Made by a program: the position numbers and the translations under genes
Assembly: GCA_025602915.1 (NCBI GenBank)
Contig: JAHLJZ010000079.1
Span: 44,973 to 108,972 of the forward strand
From: Paraphysoderma sedebokerense
Lineage: Eukaryota > Blastocladiomycota > Physodermatomycetes > Physodermatales > Physodermataceae
Direction: 5' to 3'
DNA length: 64,000 bases
Notes under the pieces: model-generated
The model's database searches: none
What the model saw: only the letters and a program-made list of their open reading frames with translations
Told to the model about the DNA's origin: nothing
Part shown: positions 21,960 through 34,758 of the stretch, piece after piece
Layout: the number at the start of each line of letters is the position of its first letter
Position numbering within the stretch: position 1 is the first letter of the stretch

Positions 21960-23529
21960 ATGCAGAATCAATTCTCTAAGGGGCCGCAGGTTACGTTTGG
22001 AATGAGCCGCAAACAAGGTGGCAGAAAGTATCAACAAGGTTTTATTCTCAAATCACGGCACCCATTGCTATAATGATTTGTGAATGCGAACTGTGGCTGA
22101 ATATGTAAATTTTATGAAACAGATGAATTCGATATCGTAGACAATATGTCGAAAGGAGAGGGATATGCGCTTTTTATGATCTTTGATGGTATGTTCTCAA
22201 TAGATAACTCCTCGGCCAGTTAGCATATATCAGGCCGAAACTCAAAAAAGATGATCGCGGTAATTTTATTTAACGGCTTCTCCATTTTCCATTATTATCA
22301 AGGCCACGGGTCTAATAGATACAGCGCACATTCTGCTAACAATATGGCCGATCTTATTATTCACTCGCCCGAATTTCGTGATGGCAATTATGCTGAAGCG
22401 ATTTACAAAGCATTCCTAAAAGAAGATAAACTTTTATTTCGCGAAGTCTTGCCGAAAGATAAAAAAGGAGGAACTACAGCAACAGTATGTTTAATTGTAA
22501 AGGATACACTGTATGCTGCAAATGTTGGGGACTCTTCCGCGATTCTTGCTGAAAAATTGGATGACGATTCTTATAACGTTTATCGGTTCGTTGAAACCCA
22601 TTTTTAACCCATTAAATTTACAACTCTACAATGTTAGTGCTAACTGATGATTATAGAGTGAGTAAAGACGACAAGCCGGGGCTTGAAACTGAGCGAAGAC
22701 GGTAGATTCATGTTATTACTATTAGCTTATCTCCTTCAGCTTACATCATCTTTCACCTAAAGCCTTGAAAAAACTGGCGCATTTGTGAAACTTGGTAGAA
22801 TATACACAGAGGGTAACAATCTTTATTTAAGTTACCGCATGTCTTTTTTCATCATTGATATAGTAACTCTTTTCCCCTTCGTTATACCCAGGTCACTCGA
22901 TCAACATGTCCAGGGCATTGGGTGACTTTGATTTTAAACAACCTAAAAATGATGTAAGTTTGTCTGCACAGCCAACGCACAGTTTAATTTAGCCGACGGA
23001 CCAAGCATGAAACCTTGGTACCGCCAAGCCGTGCTCACGAACTTTTCAAATTTATTAGGCTCCTGGTGACTGGATCAGCCCGGTTCCTCATGTTCATCAA
23101 ATTAAATTAAACCCGAGATCCGAATTTTTAGTGGTGGCGTAAGTTTCAATCTTATATTAACGATGTAAAACCAAAGACTGATTGTCCACATAATATTGTT
23201 GCCGATTTCGGCTCCTACGCTCATCATTCATATATTGCAATAACTTGTAGATCGGACGGTACCTTGTATTTCATTTACTCCTAGCCTCTCCCAAATTACT
23301 TACCGTCACATTGTCTTATTCTGAATTTTATTCAGGCCTTTGGAATGCGATTGACGACTTCCGTCTGGTTGACGCCGTCTCCTCTTTGAAAGAAAAAGGG
23401 CACTCCGAAAAGGATATATGCAAGGCTATAACTAACGAGGTTGCAAAGATCCCCGTGTCGGATAATGTTACAATGATTTTGGTATCCTTCGATTGGGGAA
23501 GCCAGGGCCGACTGGAAGCTGAAGAGTAG
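21960..23529 (+). CDS. PP2C-type (PPM) Ser/Thr protein phosphatase
   Basis: Many small exons join in phase. The usual first metal motif region reads FGMSRKQGGRKYQQDEFDIV, a variant of RxxMED. Then come ALFMIFDG|HG (metal-binding Asp-Gly-His-Gly), GGTTATVCLI, LYAANVGDSSAIL, SKDDKPGL, EKTGAFV, INMSRALGDF, FLVVASDG|LWNAI (metal-binding Asp-Gly) and VSDNVTMILV (final Asp-Asn). These are the PPM motifs in order. The join after ERRR uses an AAG acceptor at 22762, without which the frame stops early. The protein ends GRLEAEE at TAG 23527-23529. Mg/Mn-dependent dephosphorylation, often of stress MAP kinases. No membrane or targeting segment. A short protein with little outside the catalytic domain. 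Confidence 0.88.
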
Positions 23530-23736
23530 TTAATGCAAGGGTACATGGGGAGGGATGTTGGTTAAACGACAAGCAAGAAATTTATTTTGCCATGTGAGTT
23601 CGAAATTACTTAGGATGATGGGAGTGTTACAAATTGAATTTTTACACAGTAATTGTATGGCAAACTAAAAATAAATCCAACAATATGCACATAAACGAGA
23701 TTTTTGAAACCCCTATCTATATAAACAGATCTTCAG

Positions 23737-25528
23737 CTAATTGATAGCCAGTCTCCGTTTTTTACTACGTTCCTCCCTAAGATCTGTATCTTCCAAAACA
23801 GCACCGGGATACGGTTCCGACGATCTGCGACGTCTTGATTCCAGCTCTATATCTGTCGTCTCACTCGGAGATGGAAAATCGTTGTGCCTGTTGCTCTCGC
23901 TCGGCGGATCGACGAATGGGAAGGTGTGACTGGAAATTTGTGAAGGCTCCCTGCTGGTATTGACTGAGCTCGACCGATCTAACATAGGACCTGGCCTGTG
24001 CGACTCCAGTCTTTGCGTGTGATATGCGCCGTTGGTATGCACTCTATCGGCTATCGGCATCGGAGGCCCAGCGGCCGTTGGCGGAGCGTGGTACGGGTAC
24101 TGGTGAGGTATGTTTAGTGGATTAGTTTTATAGCCATCGTGCTGAGAAGTCCTCGGGGCAGATGAATTAAGCTGAGGAAAAGATTCAGGGAACGGGGGCA
24201 GTGTTGCGTTTGATGGATAGTTTCCTATTTTGTAGCTAGGCTTTGTCGGCGCCGGAAATGCGCCCGAATGCGAACTAGATTGTGAAGATGCGAAAGAAGG
24301 GGGAAAGACTGAAGACTGAGTTGAAGGAATGTCCACCGGGAACTTCGATCTAGATGATTCATGATACAGTTTCAAAAGGTCGGAGTGAATCATATCCAGT
24401 TGAACTTGACGACGACGGGACTGAGCCGAATCATCTTTGGAATCTAAGAGCTTACACAGTGAGTCGCAAGGTAATAGCCAAGGGGGACAGCGAATAACCT
24501 TACCTTCCCGAATAACGGAAGACAAATAATCCAATGTCCGAACCATAACCTGAACAATAGAAAATAGAAAAGATTGTTATTTTACATGAACGCAATAAAT
24601 GAAAAGCAGATAAATAGCAACCTGACAAATGTCATTACGAAAACCGCGACAAGCAATAATTTCGGCATTCAACATGGAAACAAGGTCGTAATTCTCTGCC
24701 ATCCGTCCCTCTAACTGTTCCATTCTTCTCTTTAAATCATCATATCTTTGATCAGATGCATTGCCCGCGGTGGATGGCTCAGCGGTAACAGTTTCGTATT
24801 TCAAAGAGGCAGATGACTTGGGTGTTTTACGCTTAATTAATGACAAGCTTTCGACTTGTCCCCTTTTGAAGTGAGGATGCTAAAATTTCAAAAAGTAACG
24901 AACGGAGCGAAGAGCATTTTAGAAATCCTTTCGGCTAAATGGCCATTGTGTGGTCCATATTGTGGCTTCCCTTCTGGACAAATGAACCGACATACCTTAA
25001 ACTCCCAAACTTGTTCTTTATCACTGCTATTACAAGCTGTGAAATTGTCGGATACCTAAATTCGTATCAATTTCATAAAAATATTGGTAATAATAGTTGT
25101 CAGATAAAAAATGACATTATGCAGTCTGAAACCACAAATTATCCGACTCGGGAAATCACCAAGCGGACGAGTTCTAGACTGTTCACATTGGGAAAAAAAA
25201 ATTCGAGAACCAAATAAACATACCTTATGAAATCCATACATATTAAGCTGCCGAATGAATGAGGACAGATTGCTATGCTTAAAATAATTGGGCAATATTT
25301 CTTTGCTGAATTCGGAAGGACTAATCACTCTAAACACATCACCGCTTTCGGACCAACAGATTAAATGTTGGACAGACTCGTCCTGCACCATCCTGAATGA
25401 GTTGATAAATAACAAGAGAATTCAATATACAGAAAGCATGTTGGTGAAACATAAACATGCATCCATTGGAATACAAGAAGGGTAACTTACGTATAAAGCT
25501 TTTGTATGAAGCTTGCGTTGTTTGCCAT
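23737..25528 (-). CDS. HSF-type transcription factor
   Basis: The DNA-binding domain starts MANNASFIQKLYT, then ICWSESGDVFRVISPSEFSK, LPNYFKHSNLSSFIRQLNMY, GFHKV and VWEFKHPHFKRG, joined over three introns with consistent phase. The recognition helix (FIRQLNMYGFHK) is that of HSF/Sfl1/Mga1 rather than Skn7 (MxKYDFHK). No receiver domain is present. A heptad-like coiled coil follows (YDDLKRRMEQLEGRMAENYD, SMLNAEIIACRG), then a Ser/Pro-rich tail of about 250 residues ending KKRRLAIN with a basic nuclear-signal-like stretch. It could be the heat-shock regulator Hsf1 or a Sfl1/Mga1-type morphogenesis factor. The frame is open upstream to 25762, so the start could lie earlier. Confidence 0.85.
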
Positions 25529-25873
25529 TCTGACGCCGGCAGCAGAGGGAGGAGAGGAGGACGGCAGGAATAAGCAGGTGTCTGGATGACCCAGGACGAC
25601 GGAGATAGCAATCAGAAGGGATGGTAGACGGTTTTCGTGGGAATGAAAAATTTGTGCTCTGGGGATGTGGCAGTCATTCGTCAAGCATACGCCTGGGTGG
25701 CGGCACACGTGGCCTGATGTGTTCCAGAACACTCGACATTCTCTATGCATATCTCCATCCATGGGAATTTCGGAAGTTCACAATTTTTTCAGATTGATGC
25801 TATTCTACAAATTATCTACACTAGTCAAATCAAGGATATTGCTATTACAAATATTGCTTATTTTTCATATACT

Positions 25874-28800
25874 TTACAACTGATTCAAATTGTTTCGTTC
25901 ATAGATCTTTCATTCGACGAAAGGATGAGAGAGGTTAGATTTCGATTCGGACATTTCGAAACATACGAAAACTTGCAACTTACTTCCTCCAAGATTCCAA
26001 AAAGCCCGCCTTGAGATCCCGATGACGAAGATGATGATGCAGAACCCATCAAATTGAGATCAGGATTTGCAACCCTCAGCCCATTTGCCGCCTGTAATTG
26101 AGGCACCTGTGGTTCTGGACTCGACCGCGGCAAAGCAACGCCTTCCTGCTTTCCCATACTGGGGACAATAGTATTCCAAAACGGTCGCTGATCCCCATTG
26201 CTCTGTAAGGGCTCTTGCGTGGTACGGACCCCTTGTTCGGCCGCCACGTAATCGGGAACGAGTATAAGTGACGCAATAGGATTTGTTGGTTCTGGCGGGT
26301 CAAAGATATGCTGTGACTTATGAAGTGGCCTTCTTTGAATTGAATCATGCATTTGGTTCACAGGGGAATGGTATTCAGACAATACTTGAGAATCTTTGGA
26401 TAATCGTTGTTGGAGTTGTCGATTAAGATCTTCGAGTCGACTCAGATACATAGAACCCGTTTCTGGTGGGTTCCAATCGGGATGGGTCGCCTATGGGCAT
26501 GTCAGCACATTGTAACGTAACCTGAAAACAATAAAAAAAAGATACCTTGAAATTGATGAAAGACTTTTCCATCTTTCCATACTTCGAAACATAGTAGTCA
26601 TTATGGGCGGCGGAAGGAGCACCGTACTATTGAAGAATGGTGAGTATCAAATAGTCGAAACCATAATCATTTAATGACAAACCTGAGTGTTGCCATGACG
26701 CTTAAAATCAAAGGCCGCGAAGGAGCATACATATCTGTTGCCACGAAAGTTTGGTGAGCACATCCGAGGTGGACAAAGAAAAAAGTCGGAAACATACCCG
26801 ACTCCATCGACATGAACGGTGAACTCCCTAAAAAAATCAATAATGGCTTCACTTGAATTGGGTAACGAATAGCATAATATGAGCGGAGTAATAACGACAC
26901 TCAAAATCTCGTAAAGGAACAAAACAATCTTGTAATCGAACATTTCAGCAAATTCACGTCGAACCTGCGGGACGGGTTTAGTGTTTTCTCGAAGAGTATT
27001 CAACGAAAGTAATAAGTTCAACACACCACATCGGTATTCAATTTCCCCTTCCAGTGCGCAGGGTAATAATGGGTATCCATGACAATTCCCTTCATGAGAA
27101 CCACAGGGTCATAAAACAGGTTCTCGTCAGGAATCATGCTTTTAGCGACTGCGAATATAGATCCAAATACGCCAATATAAAATATAGCAGACTTCTCCGG
27201 TGATATTTCGAGACTTAACAGTATATCCTGGTTGAGCATAGTCGCTAACGCCAGAACTCCGGCAAATGAGCCAGCAATGAAGGCACCAAAGCTGGATGGC
27301 TCGCATCATTAGTAAAGGTACGGACCTCCAAATTCGACTCGAGTTAACAAATGACAACTTACCCGGCGACGGCAGCGGTGCGCTCTCGAGGAAATTGATC
27401 TAAAAATGTCATCGCATTCTCAAAACTGTGATTAAGACGGAGCCGAAACAAATGAGGCATCTCGTTGAACTCTCTCAATTTCCATCTTGCCAACGGCGAG
27501 TACTGTCGTGCTCCAACGGATCCAGGATTGCGATGAAATTCCTATAATCTTATCAGTACAATCGTTGGCATGAAGGAATCTTAAATGAGATGACATACCC
27601 CAGCATACCGAAAAAAGAAATACATCAATAAGAACAAACCGATGAAAGGAGAGAACACGGCATTGATCAGGCCCATAAACACAAATCGTCTGCGCAACCC
27701 CTGTATTAGTTTGCCTCGATGATTCTCTGAGAGAAATCTTTTCTTAATGGCCCCATCGACATCGAACACATAATTCAACACGCAGAATGTCAAATTCCAT
27801 TCTAGACTCTTGGTCAACCATTTCTTATTTCCAAAGAAAGGTATATTTCTCGGGAGAGATAAATCCAGTAAATCTTTGTTGAATATTGCTACCAAGAAGT
27901 TATCTTTTCGCAAAATTCGGTGTGCGACATCGATAGCTGTTATGTTCTGGATTGTTGGTGAAGGCTGAGTTGCGCATATATGAATAAGTTTATTGACGAC
28001 ATCGCTCCAAGATATTGATTGTATATCACACTGGAGCGAAGGGTTAGCCGACATTGAGAAGACAAGGCATAGAAAGGATTAACCGTACATCGGGGATTTC
28101 CAAGACATAGGTATAAAAATCATGGAGGTCTTTGAGATTTTTAACATCGAGGAACAGCCGTACAAATTGCCATATCCATATAACAGCAACGAAAAAGAGT
28201 AGCATTTTCATCCCTACTCCAAGGCTGTCAGAAGAGAATACAGTTTGTCACAGAGCCATTAGTCATTACTGTTGAATTCAGCAGGAGATTACACAGTCGT
28301 GGTACATACCTCGTCCAACATTCAGGCACAACTATATCCCCCAACTTCGTTTTCTGGCTTTCATGGACTGACGACAATTTAGTATGGTCAACGCAACCAA
28401 GCAGGAAAGTTGAGAATATGATGACGAAAGCGACAGTTCTACAAGCAACATTAGTATCAAAGGACCACATAAAAAGAGTCCTAAATCAGACGTACATTAG
28501 ATTAAGACATCTCTTTAACAAAATACTGTACATTCCTTTCCCGTTGTAATATTGATAGACCTGGTCTAGCGTCAGCGATTGCACTGAATTTATTAGTTCC
28601 ACACAAAGGAAAACATACATTGTCCAAGAACTTGTCCAAATTTCGAACTTCGGTCCATAATCGCATAGCCCTGTCCTTTGGTGGCAGTTCAAAATGAGTA
28701 AATCTTGGTACTTCGCTTTGTACATTTTCCCCAATGTCATTCCTACGTCGGTCGTTCGGGGTATTAACTTCACCGAGCGGGTTTAATTCCAACATCAAGG

Positions 28801-28951
28801 GATGAGAAGATACTTCTTGGTCGCTATCGCTCTCGGCTCCTGGATCTATCGAAAAGGGCATTGGTTGCGTCATACCCGGCATTCGATTCCTTTGTTGATG
28901 ATAATTTTCGTTTGATGGCGAGGATGGTTGTATTGGAATATAAGATGGCAT
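25874..28951 (-). CDS. ATG9: Atg9, autophagy lipid scramblase
   Basis: Multi-exon gene. A disordered, acidic N-terminus ([20 protein letters not shown] on) leads to the Atg9 core: [18 protein letters not shown], a first membrane span ([18 protein letters not shown]), a second ([20 protein letters not shown]), [50 protein letters not shown]-like text, YYPAHWKGK, and the signature [20 protein letters not shown]. The soluble tail ends in [10 protein letters not shown] last 33-nt exon (25874-25906; AAG acceptor) adds [10 protein letters not shown], completing the conserved tail motif. Atg9 trimers scramble lipids in Atg9 vesicles and feed phagophore growth with Atg2. The start is ATG at 28951. 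Confidence 0.95.
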
Positions 28952-29447
28952 GAATATTTCAAGGTATCAGATGTAAGGTATGGTTGTCTTGGCAAAGAAT
29001 ACTGTTCGGACCGTACTGGCAAAGGTAATTCAAATTAGTTCATTTCTTCTGCGTGCAAAGTTGACATGACTATTGATTCTAACTTACAATTTAGAACATT
29101 TTAATGGGTCGAAGAGGGTTTAACATAGCCGATGGCCACATACCATGGAAATTACCAATGCCAAGTAGCACATGACTTGGACGTGATTGAGGCTATGACA
29201 TAATAGTTTACAGGTACTAGTGTACGTATGCTTGCGAATGCAAGTCCTTGAGGTTTAAATAACTCTTGGTCCAATACGTCGGTCTGCAATCAGTGAAACT
29301 ATGAGAATAGTGTGATCGTTGAAATCGGCATATGTTGACATCAAAGAAAAATCTATTTATTTTGATCTGTACATGATAGTATTTACAATGAGCTTATTCC
29401 TTAAAGGAGGAACCACCTTTTATCAACAATGTTTTGAAGCATTGAAT
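28952..29447. other. Intergenic between ATG9 and H2A
   Basis: ATG9 promoter and distal 3' flank of H2A. Nothing further was recognised. Confidence 0.4.
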
Positions 29448-29450
29448 CGC

Positions 29451-29465
29451 TATTCAAATGAGTTG
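29451..29465 (-). promoter_or_regulatory. Shared element downstream of the H2A stem-loop
   Basis: Read on the minus strand this is GACAACTCATTTGAA, with its AACTCATT core at 29457-29464, 22 nt past the hairpin. H2B has GAAAACTCATTAGAA at 21 nt. By position it resembles a histone downstream element. Function is inferred. Confidence 0.45.
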
Positions 29466-29486
29466 TCTGCATGTTTGGGGGTTGGT

Positions 29487-29502
29487 GGCTTCGAGAGAAG
29501 CC
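29487..29502 (-). terminator. Histone mRNA 3' stem-loop of H2A
   Basis: GGCTTC-TCTC-GAAGCC on the minus strand: a 6-bp perfect stem with a 4-nt loop, preceded by CAAAC and followed by ACCA. It lies 45 nt after the TAA. Stem length, loop size, GG/CC base and ACC flank match the SLBP-binding hairpin of animal replication-dependent histone mRNAs. Confidence 0.8.
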
Positions 29503-29547
29503 GTTTGGATTTTGATTTCAAGTAATGTTGCAATCAAATTAAGAAAC

Positions 29548-30121
<574 letters not shown>

Positions 30122-30385
30122 TGTATATTGTTGGATTTAAAGTTGAGAGAGGGAAATAGAGAGGATGTGGATAGGATTAGAGCAGAATTGGAGTGAGGAT
30201 GAGAGAAATTAAGAATCATGGGAAGTGTGATGAGCGATGACGGCGGGAACGGGAGGAAGTCACGTGTTTGTGTTTACTTATAAACTCTCTTGTTCCCACA
30301 TTCTCTTTCTCACACTCTCTCCTCAGATTTCCTCAATCTTCATCCCGCAGTCTCTTCCACTCGCATCCATCCCTATATTAACACT
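30122..30385. promoter_or_regulatory. Divergent H2A/H2B promoter
   Basis: 264 bp between the two histone start codons. Contains CACGTG at 30261-30266 and a TATA-like CTTATAAAC about 15 nt further on, toward H2B. C/T-rich leaders lie on both sides. Shared S-phase control of the pair is the usual arrangement. Confidence 0.6.
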
Positions 30386-30898
<513 letters not shown>

Positions 30899-30943
30899 GT
30901 TCATGATATTCATCCAGTCTTGGTGAATCATGAAACCCCCAAC

Positions 30944-30959
30944 GGCTTCTCTTGAAGCC
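30944..30959 (+). terminator. Histone mRNA 3' stem-loop of H2B
   Basis: GGCTTC-TCTT-GAAGCC, flanked by CCAAC and ACCC, 45 nt after the TAA. It differs from the H2A hairpin by one loop base. Matches the SLBP hairpin class. Confidence 0.8.
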
Positions 30960-30976
30960 ACCCCCCTCAAATTGAC

Positions 30977-30991
30977 AGAAAACTCATTAGA
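30977..30991 (+). promoter_or_regulatory. Shared element downstream of the H2B stem-loop
   Basis: GAAAACTCATTAGAA, 13 of 15 identical to the element after the H2A hairpin, with its AACTCATT core at 30981-30988, 21 nt past the hairpin. AATAAA follows at 30993-30998. Confidence 0.45.
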
Positions 30992-30998
30992 AAATAAA

Positions 30999-31816
30999 GG
31001 AGTTCAACTTCAATCTCATCATGTGTATATAACAAGATCCATACCATAAAGTATAAAATTTTCGGTGTAAATAAAGAAAAGACTTAAGTCTTTAATTTTC
31101 AATGACTTTGAATCCCATTCGTCCCTGTCTTCCATATGTTTACGCTCATACTTCATTGGATGGCGAGAATAGTAATTTGAGCACTCAATCTACCTACATT
31201 CTCAACTTTGGAGAACCTCAAATTCTCAATTTGCTTACCCTTACATACGGGGAGAGTTGGGTCTGTTGACAATGGACACTTGCACAGTCAATCGCCGATA
31301 CCACGATTGAATATCCGGCAACCCCCAGTGTCAAGCAGCATGTAAAACTGCAGCCGTTTTCATCCTGTAGACAAGCTGTCTACGCTCTATACTGAAATTG
31401 AAGAACACATCTTAGACATCGCTACATTTGACATGGCCTACCAATCTCACTACTAGCTTTCCGAACTGAGTTAGTTATACTTGAACTGACGAGATTTTGC
31501 CGCCGCTGCTGTCAAGTACCAAGACTGTATTTGCCGAACCTATGTGGATTCATAATAAATGTGCACAAAAAGTGACATGGATAATAACTGACGAAACAGA
31601 AGTTCGATGGTTAATCCTTCAGGATTTCATAAATCAGTTCTCCTTTCGTAAACCACTGTAAGACATACATTTGCGAATTCGAATGCTGTAAACACATAGA
31701 TTTATTAGCCCATTCAATTTCCGGAAAACACTTCTACGATTGCCCTCTTCCCAAGCTACTATCCTCAACTTAGCTCGACTTACCACCCACCTCATCTCCC
31801 GTAGCACAGCTTGATG
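30999..31816. other. Intergenic, about 0.8 kb
   Basis: 3' flanks of convergent H2B and SET/MYND genes. No gene, tRNA or repeat was recognised. Confidence 0.4.
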
Positions 31817-33739
31817 TCAAAAATGCTCATCAATCTCTTTCACCTTGCCATGACTTTCTCCTAGACAGACTAATCTAATCTTTTTGCACTCCATAAAAGC
31901 TTCTTTTGCTTTTTCCTTCCATTCTTCCAATTTTCTTTGTTCAACCTTATCATATTCCCCTATTGTCACCGCCATTTCGTAAACAGTTCCTAAGCTGTAC
32001 CAAAAATCAGCCAATTCAGTCTTCATAATCCATCCGTACTGTACTACTTGATTCATCGTTTCGATAATGAGAGTGTTGTAATAAATCGAGGCCGGAATGG
32101 AGAGGGAGTGAACGGAAATGTTGAGAAGCGGAACGAGAGCGTTGAAGAGGAAGTGATGATGGGGGTGAAGTTTGATTTTGTGGTCGGTCGGGGTCAATTG
32201 GAAAGAGTCCAGTGGCGGCATACCCGTGGGGGTAAAGAACTCTGGGACGGCGTACTTCTTAAGAAACGATTCTAATGCATTCTTTGCAAATTGAAAACTT
32301 CGGGATTGAACTAAATCCCTTGCAGATTGGTAATCGTTCTCTATTTTATTTTTGAACGAATTATACTCCTCGGAATGGAGAGAATGTCTGCAATCAGTGC
32401 AAACATATCTGTCTGCATTTTCCTCAACGGATTCGTCATCCTTAATGTAAACTCCTTTGCAACCTTTTTGATACTCCAAACACACAATACCATCCAACCA
32501 AAAATCTGGATCAATTTTTTTGTGACCATCACCGTTGCCGCTTTCGTCAGACTGAGGAATAAATTCACATCGCTCACAAGGGCACCAGAAGAATTTAGTC
32601 GTCAACAATTCTTCTCTTCTTGCATCTTTGGATTGATATAAATCAATATAGGAAATCGTTAACTCTTCACCAGCAGAGACTGGGCTTTGGGTGCGGACTA
32701 CGATTTGACCGTGCTTGGTGCCTGAGAAGATACAATTCGGCTTGCAACTGTGATTAAACATGGATGCAAGAGGGAATAGGCCAATTGCACAGTCACGGTT
32801 AGAGCCAGAAGGGTCGCCCTAATGAGATCATAAAATTAGAGTTAATGGTTAGTCCGGTGATAGATAAGAATCGTCGGACAATGCAAACAATACAAACCAT
32901 TCCGTGTGAATTTGAATTGATTCTACACCCCAAATCAATGAATTCGTCGACGGTAACATTATCTAAACCTTGAATACCTTCCAAACAAATCAACTCTTCA
33001 GCCGCTTTGGTCATAGCATTGATCCAAGCTTCATCATACGACTTGCGATGCGTGATCAAATCTTTGATGCAAGATATGGGTGTGTTGATTACCCCTGCCT
33101 GCCCGTCTTGATTGTGGTCTTCACCCGCGCCAGTTGTGGACGCGGCAGATGAATGTTCTTTCAAAAATACTGTGACGACTAGTCTCAACATATTGAAATC
33201 GACGTCACAACTTTCAGCAATTACGTCCAACTTCTTTATCAACCCACAGATCCTGTCATGGGTTTCGTCATTGCTTCTACATGTGGTGGAGCACCAATAT
33301 CCGCAATCACAATTGTCACATTTCAATGGACCAGTGATGGTTTGTGCGGCAGACTCTTTTTGCTTAGAAGGACAAGCAGAGGGAGAGCAAGGAGATGAAG
33401 ATGAAGTAACAGCAGAAGCAAATGAAATTGGTTCCACGCAGACTGCACAAAACTCATCAACATGAGCTGAAACAATAATAAATGCAGGGGATTGTTCCAA
33501 TAAAATTGTAGTCCCTGCAGGAAGTGCAGTTGGAGAGTACAAATACCGGCCTTTGGATTTTGAGCGTGCGATCTAAAGTATCGAAGAGAGAGCAAAAATT
33601 AATAAGACTGAAAAAACATAAACGATCATAACAAGAGACCAAATACCATAGCAGGAGAGTTCGCTAGTAGAGCGTCATATTGTTTCTTCCGTTGAAGAGC
33701 TCTTTCTCGTTTAGCGGCGATGTTGCTTGCGTTTACCAT
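31817..33739 (-). CDS. SET/MYND-domain protein (SMYD-like lysine methyltransferase)
   Basis: The protein begins MVNASNIAAKRERALQRKK. A split SET domain surrounds a MYND-type zinc region: CAVCVEPI, a Ser-rich insert, then CDNCDCGYWCSTTCRSNDET and HDRIC. The SET core follows after the last intron: NHSCKPNC (cofactor-binding NHSC), GEELTISYIDLY (catalytic Tyr region), and a post-SET cysteine set FWCPCERC. The C-terminal 200 residues form a helical TPR-like tail ending VKEIDEHF. This order is that of SMYD proteins and fungal Set5/Set6-like enzymes. Substrate is unknown (histone or non-histone Lys). The insert between MYND halves is low complexity. Start ATG at 33739. Confidence 0.88.
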
Positions 33740-34758
33740 GGCTTAACACAAAATATTATTTAAGAAGTACGTTGGGGAGGGCGAGAGAGGGATAAGAGAG
33801 TGGTGATCAAAAAAAAAAAAAAAAAAAAGGAAATGAAAAGCAAGGGCTAGATTCCAGAAGTGGCTGAACGGCGGGGGATTTGGTCAAATCGGATTCTGGA
33901 TAATTCTAATTCCTTCTAACTCATGGGAACTCATGATCTCCGCCCAATCTTAGTTCACACTGCAACAAATGACTATGACAGAAGAACAGCCTGGGGCAGC
34001 GTGAAACTATTTACAATGTTTATTCTGCATGTTTAGTTATTATGGTTGCTAAAGATAGACAAATTAGCTTAATAGATTTTTCATTAGTCCCTATTCCATC
34101 GATTAACCGTTCGCCGACCATAAAAAGCTCACAACTACAATGTAGAATTATTATTGCCAAAGTCTCGTCATATTATATATTACAGGAAAGGTCGGATCCC
34201 AAAGTCGCTAAAGACATGAAGTAAAGAGCAGATCCCGACGCAAAGAAAAGATATACAAATCTGTACTCTCGATAAAGTTAAAAAGAGAGCAGAGATAGAA
34301 ATTAAAAAAATTAAGAATCTATATACAAAAAAAGTACCACCGACAGATTACAGTTGGTCCATTTTTACGGATCACTATTCCGCTTCTAAGCCATGTATCA
34401 TTATTCTCAAATGCAAGGTATCAAGAACAAAATGAAGTCAGAGGGGGAAGAAATAAAGTAACGACTAAGGAATGATGGTTAGAATCTATGTAGGATGAGG
34501 GATTGTCTCCTCTCGCTAAAAGTTGACACCGCATCTCTATAAAACAAGTCTAATTGTAAAGAATCCCGGTTTTGAATTATGAGTAGATTTGTGACATTAT
34601 TAAGAAGACTGAAGAATTATTGAATCGACGGAAAATCGGACACGAAATTAATTTCTTGAGGGGAGGTGGGGGATAATGGAGTAGTAGTACAAATCGCTAT
34701 TATAGTCATGGTCGCAGATATATGTTGTTGATGAGAAGTGCATGAGGATGGAATGACT
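33740..34758. other. Intergenic, about 1 kb, with a 20-nt poly(A) tract
   Basis: Holds the SET/MYND promoter and CDH1 3' UTR. A run of 20 A lies at 33809-33828. Short frames overlapping 34,617-34,874 are shadows. No RNA gene was recognised. Confidence 0.4.

Noticed and set aside
25487-25762. N-terminal extension of the HSF gene
   Set aside because: Open but Cys/His-rich and unlike HSF N-termini; kept only as a possible alternative start.
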